This document shows, piece by piece, positions 26,234 to 35,070 of a stretch of 64,000 nt of DNA. The DNA is from Shinella granuli (GTDB taxonomy: Bacteria; Pseudomonadota; Alphaproteobacteria; Rhizobiales; Rhizobiaceae). Every line of letters starts with the position of its first letter. Within the stretch, counting starts at the first letter, position 1. The stretch covers positions 186,001-250,000 of the forward strand of contig NZ_SLVX01000002.1 in NCBI RefSeq assembly GCF_004341885.1, given 5' to 3'. Made by a program: the position numbers and the translations under genes. The notes below the pieces were generated by a model, which worked only from the letters and a program-made list of their open reading frames with translations, did no database searches and had not been told where the DNA came from.

Positions 26234-28303
26234 TCAGCGGCCGACGCGGAGGTCGTGCACGATATCGGCCTTCTGGCCAAGGCGGGTCTTGTAGACCTGG
26301 TAGTTCTCCATCACGCGCTGCACATAGCTGCGGGTTTCGGAAAAGGGGATGCGCTCGATCCAGTCGACGACCTCGTCGATCGGCTTGCCGCGCGGGTCGC
26401 CATAGCGGGCGATCCATTGCGGCACGCGGCGGGGGCCGGCGTTGTAGGCGATGAAGGTCAGCACATAGGAGCCGCCGAAATCGCTGATCTGCTCGCCGAG
26501 ATAGTGGGCGCCGAGCGTGGCATTGTAGGCGGCGTCCGTCGTCAGCCGCTCCTTGGAATAGGCAAGGCCATGGCGCTTTGCCACGCCCTGCGCCGTGCCG
26601 GGCATCAGTTGCAACAGGCCCTGCGCATTGGCGGGGGAGACGGCGGCCGGGTTGAAGGCGCTTTCCTGCCGGGCGATGGCATAGGCGAGCGCCTTGCCGG
26701 AGCCGGCAATGTCGGCGCTGTCGGGGATGACGCCGATCGGGAAGGCCAGCGCCGCCACATCGATGCCGCGCCCGAAGGCGATCTTGCCGATCTGCAGCGA
26801 AAGCTGGTGGTTGCCGCCCTTTTCCGCCTGCGCGGCGAGAAGTGCAAGTTCGCCCGGGCTCATCAGCTCGCCGGCGAGCGCCCGGTAGAGGCTGTCGCCA
26901 CGCCAGCCGTGGCCGGCGGCCTGCAGGCGGGCGATCGCCTGCACCGCCTCGCGCTGGTTGAAGCGGGTGCGCTCCTCGACGGTCGGCTTCGGATAGGCGA
27001 CGTTCAGCGCCGTGCGGCCGAGCCGCGCGGCGGCAAGCTGGCCGTAGAAGGTGCCGGGGAAGTTCGCCGCCTTGGTGAAATACTCCCTTGCCTCCGCCGG
27101 ATTGCCCTTTTCCGCTGTCCGTCCCAGCCAGTACCAGGCGCGGGAGACGGAGAGCGGCCGGTCGGAGACCTGCAGGATGCGCTGGAAGTGGCCGGCCGCG
27201 GTCCTGGGATCGTCGAGATCGCGCAGCGCATACCAGCCGGCATGGAACTCCGCCTCGACGATGTCGGTCGGCTCGTCCGCGCCGTGCCGGGCCGCGACGC
27301 GATAGGCATCGCGGAAATCGCCGAGATCGGCAAGGCCCCGGCTGACGATGCGCTGCTCGTTCCACCAGGCGCCGGGATTGATCAGCCGCGCCGGATCCTC
27401 CGACATGGCGGAGAAGAGTTTTCCGGCCGCACGATATTCCTCGTTGTTGCGCAGATGGCGGATGCGCAGGAACGTATAGGCCGGGTCCTTCTGCCAACTG
27501 GCATCGACGGCCTTGATGAGCGCGCCCGCGGTCTTGTTCTTGCGGATGACCGCCGCCCAGGCGCGGTAGAGCGACTGCGCCTTGCCGAGATCGCCGAAAC
27601 GTTGCGCCTGGTCGGCGCGGTCGCGATAGAGCAGCATCTCCATGCGAAACTTGTGGTCGGCCTCGGTCAGAAGCGCGCCGAACTCATCGAGAATCTTCGT
27701 CTCGATATCCTTGGAAAGCGTCTCCTTCTGCCAGAAGGATCGCAGCACCTCGCCGGCGCGCGCCGTGTTGCCGCCCGCAACGAGCGCGCGGCAGAGCACG
27801 ATGGCCCCTTCGGCCGTTTCCGGACGCGTCGTGCCGAAGGCGGCGATGACGTCGGCGCTCGGCGGGTTTTCGCGGGCGAGCGCCCGTTCGGAATGGGCGC
27901 GCAGCGCCTTCAGGCCCGGCCAGCCCTTCAATTCGTTCTGCGCGGCGGCGATTTCCCAGGAGGGCACGCCGCGCTGGCCGGAAACGGCGATCGCCCAGGT
28001 CAGGATATGCCGGTCGAGGCTGTCCTTGGGCAGGCGGTTGCGGGCGGCAAGGGCGGTGGCCGCGTCGCGGTTGGAAAGCGCATCGAGCCCTTCGCGCAGT
28101 TCCGCGCTTGCCGGCTCCAGGCTGTCCGCGCGCGGAATGGCATTGGTGATGATGTCCTTCGAGGGCATGTCCGCGGCAAAGCCGAGCGGCTTCATCGCCG
28201 GAACGACGCTATTGTCCGCCTCGACGGGCGAGGAGCGCAGCGCAAGGCCGGCCACACCGGCAAGGAGCAAGGCGCAAAGGGCGAAACTGTTTCTCGAGAT
28301 CAT
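26234..28303 (-). CDS. Soluble lytic murein transglycosylase
   Basis: A 689-residue periplasmic enzyme that cleaves peptidoglycan between MurNAc and GlcNAc with 1,6-anhydro ring formation. The N-terminus has a signal/anchor (FALCALLLAGVAGLALRSS). A long alpha-superhelical, TPR-like region fills residues about 60-510. The SLT domain follows: AYAIARQESAFNPAAVSPANAQGLLQLMPGTA with catalytic Glu547, then LGAHYLGEQISDFGGSYVLTFIAYNAG and YVQRVMENYQVYK. It is a single-gene unit. A CtrA-like TTAA-N7-TTAA site lies 85 bases upstream, which could tie its expression to the cell cycle. Confidence 0.93.
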   Translation of the reverse strand: MISRNSFALCALLLAGVAGLALRSSPVEADNSVVPAMKPLGFAADMPSKDIITNAIPRADSLEPASAELREGLDALSNRDAATALAARNRLPKDSLDRHILTWAIAVSGQRGVPSWEIAAAQNELKGWPGLKALRAHSERALARENPPSADVIAAFGTTRPETAEGAIVLCRALVAGGNTARAGEVLRSFWQKETLSKDIETKILDEFGALLTEADHKFRMEMLLYRDRADQAQRFGDLGKAQSLYRAWAAVIRKNKTAGALIKAVDASWQKDPAYTFLRIRHLRNNEEYRAAGKLFSAMSEDPARLINPGAWWNEQRIVSRGLADLGDFRDAYRVAARHGADEPTDIVEAEFHAGWYALRDLDDPRTAAGHFQRILQVSDRPLSVSRAWYWLGRTAEKGNPAEAREYFTKAANFPGTFYGQLAAARLGRTALNVAYPKPTVEERTRFNQREAVQAIARLQAAGHGWRGDSLYRALAGELMSPGELALLAAQAEKGGNHQLSLQIGKIAFGRGIDVAALAFPIGVIPDSADIAGSGKALAYAIARQESAFNPAAVSPANAQGLLQLMPGTAQGVAKRHGLAYSKERLTTDAAYNATLGAHYLGEQISDFGGSYVLTFIAYNAGPRRVPQWIARYGDPRGKPIDEVVDWIERIPFSETRSYVQRVMENYQVYKTRLGQKADIVHDLRVGR

Positions 28304-28626
28304 GTCATATCCCGGTGCCTGGCCGGCGGCGCGTTGCGAACGTCATTTTCCGCCGGATCCTTGACAATCAATTAACCCTTTGTTGCCTTAACGAAACCTT
28401 AAGCGCAGCGCTCACCAAGCCGTGAATGGGCCCGCTTTCCAGGCGACGGATCAGAGGAGGCGAATATTCGCGCATCCGCCGCCCTTCCGCCTTGATCATG
28501 CATGAAAAACGCCCCTCGCGCCGCTTGCCGCAAGACTGTCACATGATTATTGTGCGGGCGTTTTTAACCACGGAATACGGCCAAAGCATGTAAGCCCACG
28601 GGCGGCTCTGGCCTCAGGAGTTCTCG
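28304..28626. other. Divergent intergenic region, transglycosylase / dapA
   Basis: About 320 bases with promoters presumably reading both ways. It holds a CtrA-like site (28388-28402) and a widely spaced inverted repeat, AAAAACGCCC (28505-28514) with GGGCGTTTTT (28556-28565), just before dapA. No coding frame is credible here. Confidence 0.45.
28388..28402. promoter_or_regulatory. Candidate CtrA binding site
   Basis: TTAA-CGAAACC-TTAA matches the full TTAA-N7-TTAA consensus of the alphaproteobacterial cell-cycle regulator CtrA. It lies 85 bases before the lytic transglycosylase start and 225 bases before dapA, so the transglycosylase is the more likely target. Confidence 0.45.
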
Positions 28627-29511
28627 ATGCTCAAGGGATCCTTTCCCGCTCTCGTCACCCCGTTCACCGATGCCGGCGCCGTCGATGAAGACGCCTTTGC
28701 CGCGCATGTCGAATGGCAGATCGGCGAAGGCAGCCACGGCCTCGTACCGGTCGGCACGACCGGCGAGTCGCCGACGCTGTCGCATGACGAGCACAAACGG
28801 GTGGTGGAACTCTGCATCAAGGTGGCGGCCGGCCGCGTGCCGGTGATCGCCGGCGCCGGCTCGAACAACACGAAGGAAGCGATCGACCTCGCCCAGCACG
28901 CCGAAAAGGCGGGCGCGGACGCCATTCTCGTTGTCACGCCCTATTACAACAAGCCGACGCAGAAGGGGCTCTTTGCGCATTTCGCGGCGATCGCCGAGAA
29001 TGTGAAGCTGCCGATCGTCATCTACAACATTCCCGGTCGCTCGGTGGTCGACATGTCGCCGGAGACGATGGGCGCGCTTCACAAGGCGCATCCCTCGATC
29101 GTCGGCGTCAAGGATGCGACCGGCAAGATCGAGCGCGTTTCCGAACAGCGCATCACCTGCGGCAAGGAATTCGTCCAGTTTTCCGGCGAGGACGCGACCG
29201 CGCTCGGCTTCAACGCCCATGGCGGGACGGGGTGCATCTCGGTGACGGCCAATGTCGCCCCGCGCCTGTGCGCGGAGTTCCAGCAGGCGACGCTTGCCGG
29301 CGATTATACAACGGCGCTGGAATACCAGGACAAGCTGATGCCGCTGCACAAGGCGATCTTCCTCGAGCCCGGCCTTTGCGGCGCGAAATATGCGCTGAAC
29401 CGCACGCGCGGCATGAACCGCTTCGTCCGTTCGCCGCTGCTTTCCGCGCTGGAGCCGGCCACGGAGGCGGCCATCGACGCGGCGCTTCGCCACGCCGGCC
29501 TCTTGAACTGA
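28627..29511 (+). CDS. dapA: 4-hydroxy-tetrahydrodipicolinate synthase
   Basis: A 294-residue TIM-barrel enzyme that condenses pyruvate with aspartate semialdehyde, the first committed step to lysine and diaminopimelate for peptidoglycan. Motifs: [38 protein letters not shown] (signature 1), [18 protein letters not shown] with the catalytic Tyr, and VGVKDATG with the Schiff-base lysine. Directly followed, after one base, by smpB, as in other Rhizobiaceae. The ATG follows CTCAGGAG. Confidence 0.97.
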   Translation: MLKGSFPALVTPFTDAGAVDEDAFAAHVEWQIGEGSHGLVPVGTTGESPTLSHDEHKRVVELCIKVAAGRVPVIAGAGSNNTKEAIDLAQHAEKAGADAILVVTPYYNKPTQKGLFAHFAAIAENVKLPIVIYNIPGRSVVDMSPETMGALHKAHPSIVGVKDATGKIERVSEQRITCGKEFVQFSGEDATALGFNAHGGTGCISVTANVAPRLCAEFQQATLAGDYTTALEYQDKLMPLHKAIFLEPGLCGAKYALNRTRGMNRFVRSPLLSALEPATEAAIDAALRHAGLLN

Positions 29512-29512
29512 C

Positions 29513-29992
29513 ATGGCGACGAAAGCGCGTCCGACGACGGTCAAGAAGATTGTGGCGGAGAACCGGAAGGCCCGCTTCAACTACGAGATCATTGATACCT
29601 ACGAGGCCGGTCTTGTCCTGACCGGCACGGAGGTCAAGTCGCTGCGCGAGGGCAAGGCGAACATCGCGGAATCCTACGCCTCGGACGAGGGCGGCGAGAT
29701 CTGGCTGATCAATTCCTACCTGCCGGAATATCTGCAGGCGAACCGCTTCAACCACGAGACCCGCCGGCGGCGAAAGCTCCTGCTGTCGCGGCGGGAAATC
29801 CACCGTCTGCGCAATGCGATCAACCGCGAGGGCATGACGCTGGTGCCGCTGAAGATCTACTTCAACGATGCCGGTCGGGCGAAACTCGAACTCGCGCTCG
29901 CCAAGGGCAAGAAGCTGCACGACAAGCGCGAGACCGAGAAGGAGCGCGACTGGAATCGCCAGAAGAGCCGCCTGCTGCGCGACCGCGGCTGA
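29513..29992 (+). CDS. smpB: SsrA-binding protein SmpB
   Basis: A 159-residue Smp[39 protein letters not shown] at the N-terminus, [15 protein letters not shown] in the middle and a basic C-terminal tail ([27 protein letters not shown]). It binds tmRNA and delivers it to stalled ribosomes for trans-translation. The start lies one base after the dapA stop, so the two are probably co-transcribed. The tmRNA gene itself is not in this window. Confidence 0.97.
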   Translation: MATKARPTTVKKIVAENRKARFNYEIIDTYEAGLVLTGTEVKSLREGKANIAESYASDEGGEIWLINSYLPEYLQANRFNHETRRRRKLLLSRREIHRLRNAINREGMTLVPLKIYFNDAGRAKLELALAKGKKLHDKRETEKERDWNRQKSRLLRDRG

Positions 29993-30018
29993 GGCGTCTT
30001 CTTCCCCGCTTCTTTCCC

Positions 30019-30121
30019 TAGAGCAATTCCAGCAAAAGTGCGAAGCGCTTTTGCGTCCGAAATTGCGTAAAACAAACAGATAGAGCGTTTTCGCGATTCG
30101 AAGAAAAGCGGAAATGCTCTA
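30019..30121. repeat. Full RIME-like mosaic repeat (two palindromes)
   Basis: A 103-base element bounded by TAGAGC ... GCTCTA. The first palindrome is GCAATTCC-AGCAAAAG ... CTTTTGCG-GAAATTGC; the second is GAGCGTTTTCGC ... GCGGAAATGCTC. This is the two-palindrome layout of Rhizobium-specific intergenic mosaic elements. Its last bases (CTA, 30119-30121) are the stop codon of the leftward gene 30119-30595. Confidence 0.8.
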
Positions 30122-30595
30122 GAACTGGTTGTAGAGCTGCGCGATGACCGACTGGCGCGCGCTGCGGGCAAGCTGTTCGTTGCCGACCTCCGCGGGCACG
30201 TCCGGCGAGGCGGCCGGGTTGGCGCTCGGCGTGCGGGCGGTCAGAAAGCTCGACATCAGGCTGTTGAGGTCGTTGCTGTCGATGGCAAGGCGCGCGGTCG
30301 GGTTGCTGCCGCCGGTGACGCGCCCATCCGCTGCCGCCTGCGAGGGCGGAACGGCGTAGGAGGGCAGGGCGGAGACGCCCGGTAGCCCGTTCGACGTGTA
30401 GAGGAAGCCGAGGTCGCCGATCTCCTCGGCGATGTCGGATGGGGTCGAGACCTGGGTGACCGGCTGCGGCGCGGCAAGCGCGGCGAGGGCGGAGACCGCG
30501 GGGCGGGTTTCCGCCGCCATGGCCGGTGCGCGCATGTCGAGCGTGCCCGATGCTCCCCGGTAGCTGTTTGCCGAAAGCGATACTGCGTCCACCAT
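30119..30595 (-). CDS. Hypothetical protein, Ala/Ser/Pro-rich (158 aa)
   Basis: A 158-residue protein of low complexity (Ala, Ser, Pro rich), starting MVDAVSLSANSYRG and ending RQSVIAQLYNQF. I see no signal peptide, membrane helix or known domain. The segment IAEEIGDLGFLYTSNGLP and the amphipathic end look conserved rather than random. It sits between smpB and the NYN gene. The stop codon is the final TAG of the RIME-like repeat, so insertion of the repeat may have trimmed or extended the original C-terminus. Function unknown; the ribosome site is weak. Confidence 0.6.
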   Translation of the reverse strand: MVDAVSLSANSYRGASGTLDMRAPAMAAETRPAVSALAALAAPQPVTQVSTPSDIAEEIGDLGFLYTSNGLPGVSALPSYAVPPSQAAADGRVTGGSNPTARLAIDSNDLNSLMSSFLTARTPSANPAASPDVPAEVGNEQLARSARQSVIAQLYNQF

Positions 30596-30740
30596 CGTGC
30601 CGATGTCCCAATGCGAAATGACTGTCCGGCATCGGGAATAGCAGGGGAGTCTTGAAGAACCTTAAGACCTGGCGGGGGAATTTGATTCAATGTTTAAGGA
30701 AAGCTTGAAAAGCCTGGTTTTCGGGGACTTTGCCCTCATA

Positions 30741-30794
30741 GAATCCACAGCCGCACCCGGAGCACGGATGGTCGGGGCGAGCCCGACCACGACG
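30741..30794. repeat. Palindromic intergenic repeat, GGTCGGG type
   Basis: Contains GAATCCACAGCCGCACCCGG and the hairpin TGGTCGGG (30769-30776) / CCCGACCA (30782-30789). The order ATCCAC...CACCC...GGATGGTCGGG...CCCGACCA.GACG is shared with the element at 36114-36185, so both belong to one family. Confidence 0.65.
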
Positions 30795-30825
30795 AAGGAG
30801 AGGCAGGCAGGCCTGCAAGATCGCC

Positions 30826-31401
30826 TCAATCGGCGACATTCTCCACCGGCTCCACGGCGCGCTGCGGGCGCTCGGACGGATCGCGGCCGATCTCGGCCTT
30901 CAGCGAGCCGAGATCGATGAAATAGTCGGCCTGGCGACGCAGGTCGTCGGCGATCATCGGCGGCTGCGTCTGCATGGTCGAGACGACGGAGACCTTGCGG
31001 CCGCGGCGCTGCAGCGCCTCGACGAGCGTGGTGAAATCGCCGTCGCCGGAGAAGATGACGAGGTGGTCGACGGTTTCGGACTGTTCCATCGCGTCGATGG
31101 CCAGTTCGATGTCCATGTTGCCCTTGATCTTGCGGCGGCCGAGCGAGTCGGTGAATTCCTTGGCCGGCTTCGTGACGACCTTGTAGCCGTTATAGTCGAG
31201 CCAGTCGATCAGCGGGCGGATGGAGGAATATTCCTGGTCTTCGATCAGCGCCGTGTAGTAATAGGCGCGCAGCAGATAGCCGCGCTTCTGGAAGGCCTTC
31301 AGGAGCTTTCTGTAGTCGATGTCGAACCCGAGTGTCCTGGAAGCCGCATAGAGATTTGCACCGTCGATGAAGAGGGCGATTTTCTCGCGGGGGTCGAACA
31401 T
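30826..31401 (-). CDS. NYN-domain (LabA/DUF88) putative ribonuclease
   Basis: A 191-residue NYN-domain protein of the LabA-like group. Acidic residues of the PIN-like active site are present: IALFIDGANLYAASR (Asp13), KGNMDIELAIDAM and LVIFSGDGDFTTLVEALQRRG. NYN proteins are predicted Mg-dependent RNases; the rhizobial gene is widely conserved next to rpoZ-rsh. The start at MFDPREKIALF matches the family, though the ribosome site is modest (AAGGATTT). Divergent from rpoZ across a 411-base gap. Confidence 0.85.
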   Translation of the reverse strand: MFDPREKIALFIDGANLYAASRTLGFDIDYRKLLKAFQKRGYLLRAYYYTALIEDQEYSSIRPLIDWLDYNGYKVVTKPAKEFTDSLGRRKIKGNMDIELAIDAMEQSETVDHLVIFSGDGDFTTLVEALQRRGRKVSVVSTMQTQPPMIADDLRRQADYFIDLGSLKAEIGRDPSERPQRAVEPVENVAD

Positions 31402-31812
31402 ACTGCGAAATCCTTTTAAATAGAAGTTGATGTAAACGGTTGGGTTTTGGCCAAGTGCCGAGGTGGCCGGATGCACTATCCGGTTGAATTAACTCTTTTT
31501 CATATAATCTTCATTTAGGGCAGAGGGCCCGGCTTTCCAAGCAAATCTAGGTTGCGAAGGCGATTTTTCCCTCCGGCATCGTTTCAGCAAATTCGGGTGC
31601 TCCGGAATTGGGGAATAGTTCCCGCGCTTTATCCTATTTGTCCGATATTTCGGCCTTTTACTTTCCGTAACGTGAGGGCTAAATCAGAAGTTACATGGGC
31701 AGCCTTACGACACGCGCCGCAGCGGCACGGGGAAGGAAAAACTTGAATTTGCCTTCCATTGCCTGTATCGGGCATGCAAACTCATGAAATTCTCGATCAC
31801 AAAGGACAGGCA
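31402..31812. other. Divergent intergenic region, NYN gene / rpoZ
   Basis: About 410 bases, A/T-rich near 31480-31520 (CTTTTTCATATAATCTTCATTTAG) and 31600-31690, consistent with promoters reading in both directions. No repeat, hairpin or credible gene is seen; an in-frame Met 18 codons before rpoZ has no ribosome site. Confidence 0.45.
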
Positions 31813-32217
31813 ATGGCCCGTGTCACCGTTGAAGATTGCATTGACAAGGTAGACAACCGCTTCGAGCTGGTTCTCCTTGCAAGCCATCGCGCCCGCCTCA
31901 TCTCGCAGGGCGCCGCCATCACCATCGACCGCGACAACGACAAGAACCCTGTCGTCGCGCTGCGCGAGATCGCCGACGAGACGCTTTCGCCCGACGATCT
32001 CAAGGAAGACCTGATCCACTCGCTGCAGAAGCATGTGGAAGTCGACGAGCCCGAGCCCGATCCGGCAAGCCTGGTCGCCGATGCCGCTTCCGGCATCGCT
32101 GCGATCGAGGAGGACGAGGATCAGCCGGAGACCATCGCCTTCGACCGCATGTCGGAAGAAGAGCTGCTGGCCGGCATCGAAGGCCTCGTGCCGCCGGAAA
32201 AGAGCGACGATTATTGA
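31813..32217 (+). CDS. rpoZ: RNA polymerase omega subunit
   Basis: A 134-residue omega subunit: [33 protein letters not shown] is the conserved N-terminal half, and [15 protein letters not shown] is the following helix. It assists folding and assembly of the beta-prime subunit and contributes to the (p)ppGpp site on RNA polymerase. The C-terminal half is acidic and longer than in E. coli, as usual in Rhizobiales. I start at 31813 rather than the earlier in-frame Met, guided by the family start and the preceding GGACAGGCA. It lies upstream of rsh, with a repeat and a terminator between them. Confidence 0.95.
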   Translation: MARVTVEDCIDKVDNRFELVLLASHRARLISQGAAITIDRDNDKNPVVALREIADETLSPDDLKEDLIHSLQKHVEVDEPEPDPASLVADAASGIAAIEEDEDQPETIAFDRMSEEELLAGIEGLVPPEKSDDY

Positions 32218-32224
32218 TGCCGGG

Positions 32225-32325
<101 letters not shown>

Positions 32326-32342
32326 TTATATTGCGGATGCCG

Positions 32343-32378
32343 GTGCGCCCCTCTTAAGGTCGGGGCGCACTTTTTTTT
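32343..32378 (+). terminator. Intrinsic terminator between rpoZ and rsh
   Basis: GTGCGCCCC (32343-32351) and GGGGCGCAC (32362-32370) form a perfect 9-bp stem followed by eight T residues. It lies 33 bases before the rsh start, so rpoZ transcripts should end here. Confidence 0.92.
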
Positions 32379-32411
32379 GCCCCGCCGCGCCGGGGAGGGA
32401 GCCGACCGAGA

Positions 32412-34643
32412 ATGATGCGTCAATATGAACTCGTCGAACGGGTTCAGAAATACAAGCCGGATGCCAACGAGGCCCTGCTGAACAAGGCCTATGTCTATGC
32501 CATGCAGAAGCACGGGCAGCAGAAGCGGGCGAGCGGCGACCCCTACATTTCGCATCCCCTCGAAGTCGCCGCCATTCTCACGGACATGCGCCTCGACGAA
32601 TCGACGATCGCCGTCGCCCTGCTGCACGACACGATCGAGGACACGAGTGCGACCCGTGCCGAGATCGACGAGCTGTTCGGCGAGGATATAGGCACGCTGG
32701 TCGAAGGCCTCACCAAGATCAAGAAGCTCGATCTCGTCTCCAAGAAGGCCAAGCAGGCGGAAAACCTGCGCAAGCTCCTGCTCGCCATTTCCGATGACGT
32801 GCGCGTGCTCCTCGTCAAGCTCGCCGACCGGCTGCACAACATGCGCACGCTCGACCATATGACGCCGGAAAAGCGCGCCCGCATCTCCGAGGAGACGATG
32901 GACATCTATGCGCCGCTCGCCGGCCGCATGGGCATGCAGGACATGCGCGAGGAGCTGGAAAACCTCTCCTTCCGCCACATCAACCCGGAAGCCTTCGACA
33001 CCGTCACCCGCAAGCTGGAGGACCTTTCCCAGCGCAACGAGGGCCTGATCCGCAAGATCGAGGACGAACTGCGCGAGCTGCTGGTGGTGAACGGCCTGCC
33101 CGACGCCCTCGTCAAGGGCCGGCAGAAGACGCCCTATTCGGTCTTCCGCAAGATGCAGTCGAAGTCGCTGTCCTTCGAGCAGCTTTCCGACGTCTACGCC
33201 TTCCGCATCCTCGTCGACGACATTCCCGCCTGTTATGCGGCGCTCGGCATCGTGCACACGCGCTGGCGCGTCGTGCCCGGCCGCTTCAAGGACTACATCT
33301 CGACGCCGAAGCAGAACGACTACCAGTCGATCCACACGACCATCGTCGGTCCGTCGCGCCAGCGCATCGAGCTGCAGATCCGCACCAAGCGCATGCACGA
33401 GATTGCCGAATACGGCATCGCCGCCCATTCGCTCTACAAGGACAAGGAAGTGGTGAACGGCGACGAGCGCACGCGTTCGCCCCGCTCCAACGCCTATGCC
33501 ATGCTGCGCCGGACGATCGAATCGCTGGCGGAAGGCGACAATCCCGAGGAATTCCTGGAACACACCAAGCTGGAGCTCTTCCAGGACCAGGTCTTCACCT
33601 TCACCCCGAAGGGCCAGCTCATCACCCTGCCGCGCGGCGCGACGCCGATCGACTTTGCCTATGCGGTCCACACCAATATCGGCGATACCTGCGTCGGCGC
33701 GAAGATCAACGGCCGCATCATGCCGCTCGTCACCCGCCTCAGCAACGGCGACGAGGTGGAGATCATCCGCTCGGGCATCCAGGTGCCGCCGCCGGCCTGG
33801 GAGGAGATCGTCGTCACCGGCAAGGCGCGCGCCGCCATCCGCCGCGCCACCCGCGCCGCCGTGCGCAAGCAATATTCCGGCCTCGGCTACCGCATCCTGG
33901 AGCGCACCTTCGACCGCGCCGGCAAATCCTTCTCGCGCGACGGCCTGAAGCCCGTGCTGCACCGGCTCGGCCAGAAGGAGGTGGAGGATGCCATCGCCGC
34001 GGTCGGCCGCGGCGAGCTCTCCTCGCTCGACGTGCTGCGCGCCGTCTTCCCGGATTACCAGGACGAACGCGTCACGGTGAAGCCGAGCTCCGACGACGGC
34101 TGGTTCAACATGCGCAGCGCCGCCGGCATGGTGTTCAAGCTGCCGGGCAAGACCAAGGCGGCTCTCGAAGGCGCGGCCCAGGAGACCGGCCCCGAGGCCC
34201 TGCCGATCCGTGGCCTCTCCGGCAATGCCGAGGTGCATTTCTCCGCCGGCGGCGCCGTGCCGGGCGATCGCATCGTCGGCATCATGGAAAAGGACAAGGG
34301 CATCACCATCTACCCGATCCAGTCGCCGGCACTGCAGAAGTTCGACGACGAGCCGGAGCGCTGGATCGACGTGCGCTGGGACCTCGACGAAGCGAACAAC
34401 ACCCGCTTCATGGCGCGCATCATGATCAACGCGCTGAACGAGCCTGGGACGCTTGCCGAAGTCACCCAGACGATTGCCACCAGCGACGTCAACATCCGCT
34501 CCATGTCGATGACGCGGGTCGCGGCCGACTTCACAGAGGTGCATATCGATCTGGAGGTCTGGGACCTGCGCCAGCTCAACCAACTGATGAGCCAGCTCAA
34601 GGAACTCCAGTGCGTCTCGACGATCAGCCGGGTCTTCACATGA
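32412..34643 (+). CDS. rsh: Bifunctional (p)ppGpp synthetase/hydrolase (Rsh/SpoT)
   Basis: A 743-residue long RelA/SpoT homologue, the single Rsh of Rhizobiales, making and degrading the stringent-response alarmone. Domains in order: HD hydrolase (His48, LLHDTIED with His72/Asp73) to about residue 195; synthetase (about 235-350, RFKDYISTPKQNDYQSIHT and ELQIRTKRMHEIAEYGIAAH); TGS (about 390-455, VFTFTPKGQLITLPRGATPIDFAY); and ACT at the end (about 665-743, NEPGTLAEVTQTIATSDVNI). HD residues are intact, so hydrolase activity is expected. A strong terminator sits just 33 bases upstream. Confidence 0.97.
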   Translation: MMRQYELVERVQKYKPDANEALLNKAYVYAMQKHGQQKRASGDPYISHPLEVAAILTDMRLDESTIAVALLHDTIEDTSATRAEIDELFGEDIGTLVEGLTKIKKLDLVSKKAKQAENLRKLLLAISDDVRVLLVKLADRLHNMRTLDHMTPEKRARISEETMDIYAPLAGRMGMQDMREELENLSFRHINPEAFDTVTRKLEDLSQRNEGLIRKIEDELRELLVVNGLPDALVKGRQKTPYSVFRKMQSKSLSFEQLSDVYAFRILVDDIPACYAALGIVHTRWRVVPGRFKDYISTPKQNDYQSIHTTIVGPSRQRIELQIRTKRMHEIAEYGIAAHSLYKDKEVVNGDERTRSPRSNAYAMLRRTIESLAEGDNPEEFLEHTKLELFQDQVFTFTPKGQLITLPRGATPIDFAYAVHTNIGDTCVGAKINGRIMPLVTRLSNGDEVEIIRSGIQVPPPAWEEIVVTGKARAAIRRATRAAVRKQYSGLGYRILERTFDRAGKSFSRDGLKPVLHRLGQKEVEDAIAAVGRGELSSLDVLRAVFPDYQDERVTVKPSSDDGWFNMRSAAGMVFKLPGKTKAALEGAAQETGPEALPIRGLSGNAEVHFSAGGAVPGDRIVGIMEKDKGITIYPIQSPALQKFDDEPERWIDVRWDLDEANNTRFMARIMINALNEPGTLAEVTQTIATSDVNIRSMSMTRVAADFTEVHIDLEVWDLRQLNQLMSQLKELQCVSTISRVFT

Positions 34644-34812
34644 CGGTTCTATGCAAAAATGTGGCATCCTGCCCTGAATAAGGCAGGTTTGCCCAAGATT
34701 TGACCAGTCATTATGCGCGCCTTGCATAGCTGTATTGGCATAGTGTCGCTGGTGTCTTTGGGGTGGAGATCCTATCTTCTGCATCGGGAGGTCAACCGAA
34801 AGAGGTTTACCA

Positions 34813-34965
34813 ATGTTGAAGCAGATCAAGAATTTCACCCGCGCCCTGCGCATCCCGACCGCCGAAGACCGCGAAATGGCCTACCTCAATGGCGCCATCG
34901 ACCGGATCGACCTGGAATACCGCCAGCGTCAGATCGACCGCGGCCTCTTCCGCAAGTCCTACTAA
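34813..34965 (+). CDS. Small DUF3563-like protein (50 aa)
   Basis: Codes 50 residues beginning MLKQIKNFTRALRIPTAEDR, then EMAYLNGAIDRIDLEYRQRQ, then IDRGLFRKSY. The REMAYLNGA.DR.DLE.R.R.IDRGLFR pattern is that of the small DUF3563 proteins common in Rhizobiales and Burkholderiales, of unknown function. An AGAGG ribosome site lies eight bases before the ATG. It is 169 bases downstream of rsh in the same direction, with a short hairpin (34668-34687) between, so it probably has its own promoter. Confidence 0.75.
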   Translation: MLKQIKNFTRALRIPTAEDREMAYLNGAIDRIDLEYRQRQIDRGLFRKSY

Positions 34966-35070
34966 GCCCGCGGAACCGTGTGGCGCCCCTCCGGCGCCAC
35001 GGCGACCGCCCTATGTGGCCCCATGAGGGCGCCATTGAAATGCCACTAACGGATCGGCTATGTCTGGGCC

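Noticed and set aside
30690-30920. A 76-codon frame upstream of the NYN gene's end
   Set aside because: It overlaps a palindromic repeat and the 3' end of the NYN gene, and has no credible protein sequence after the first 20 residues.
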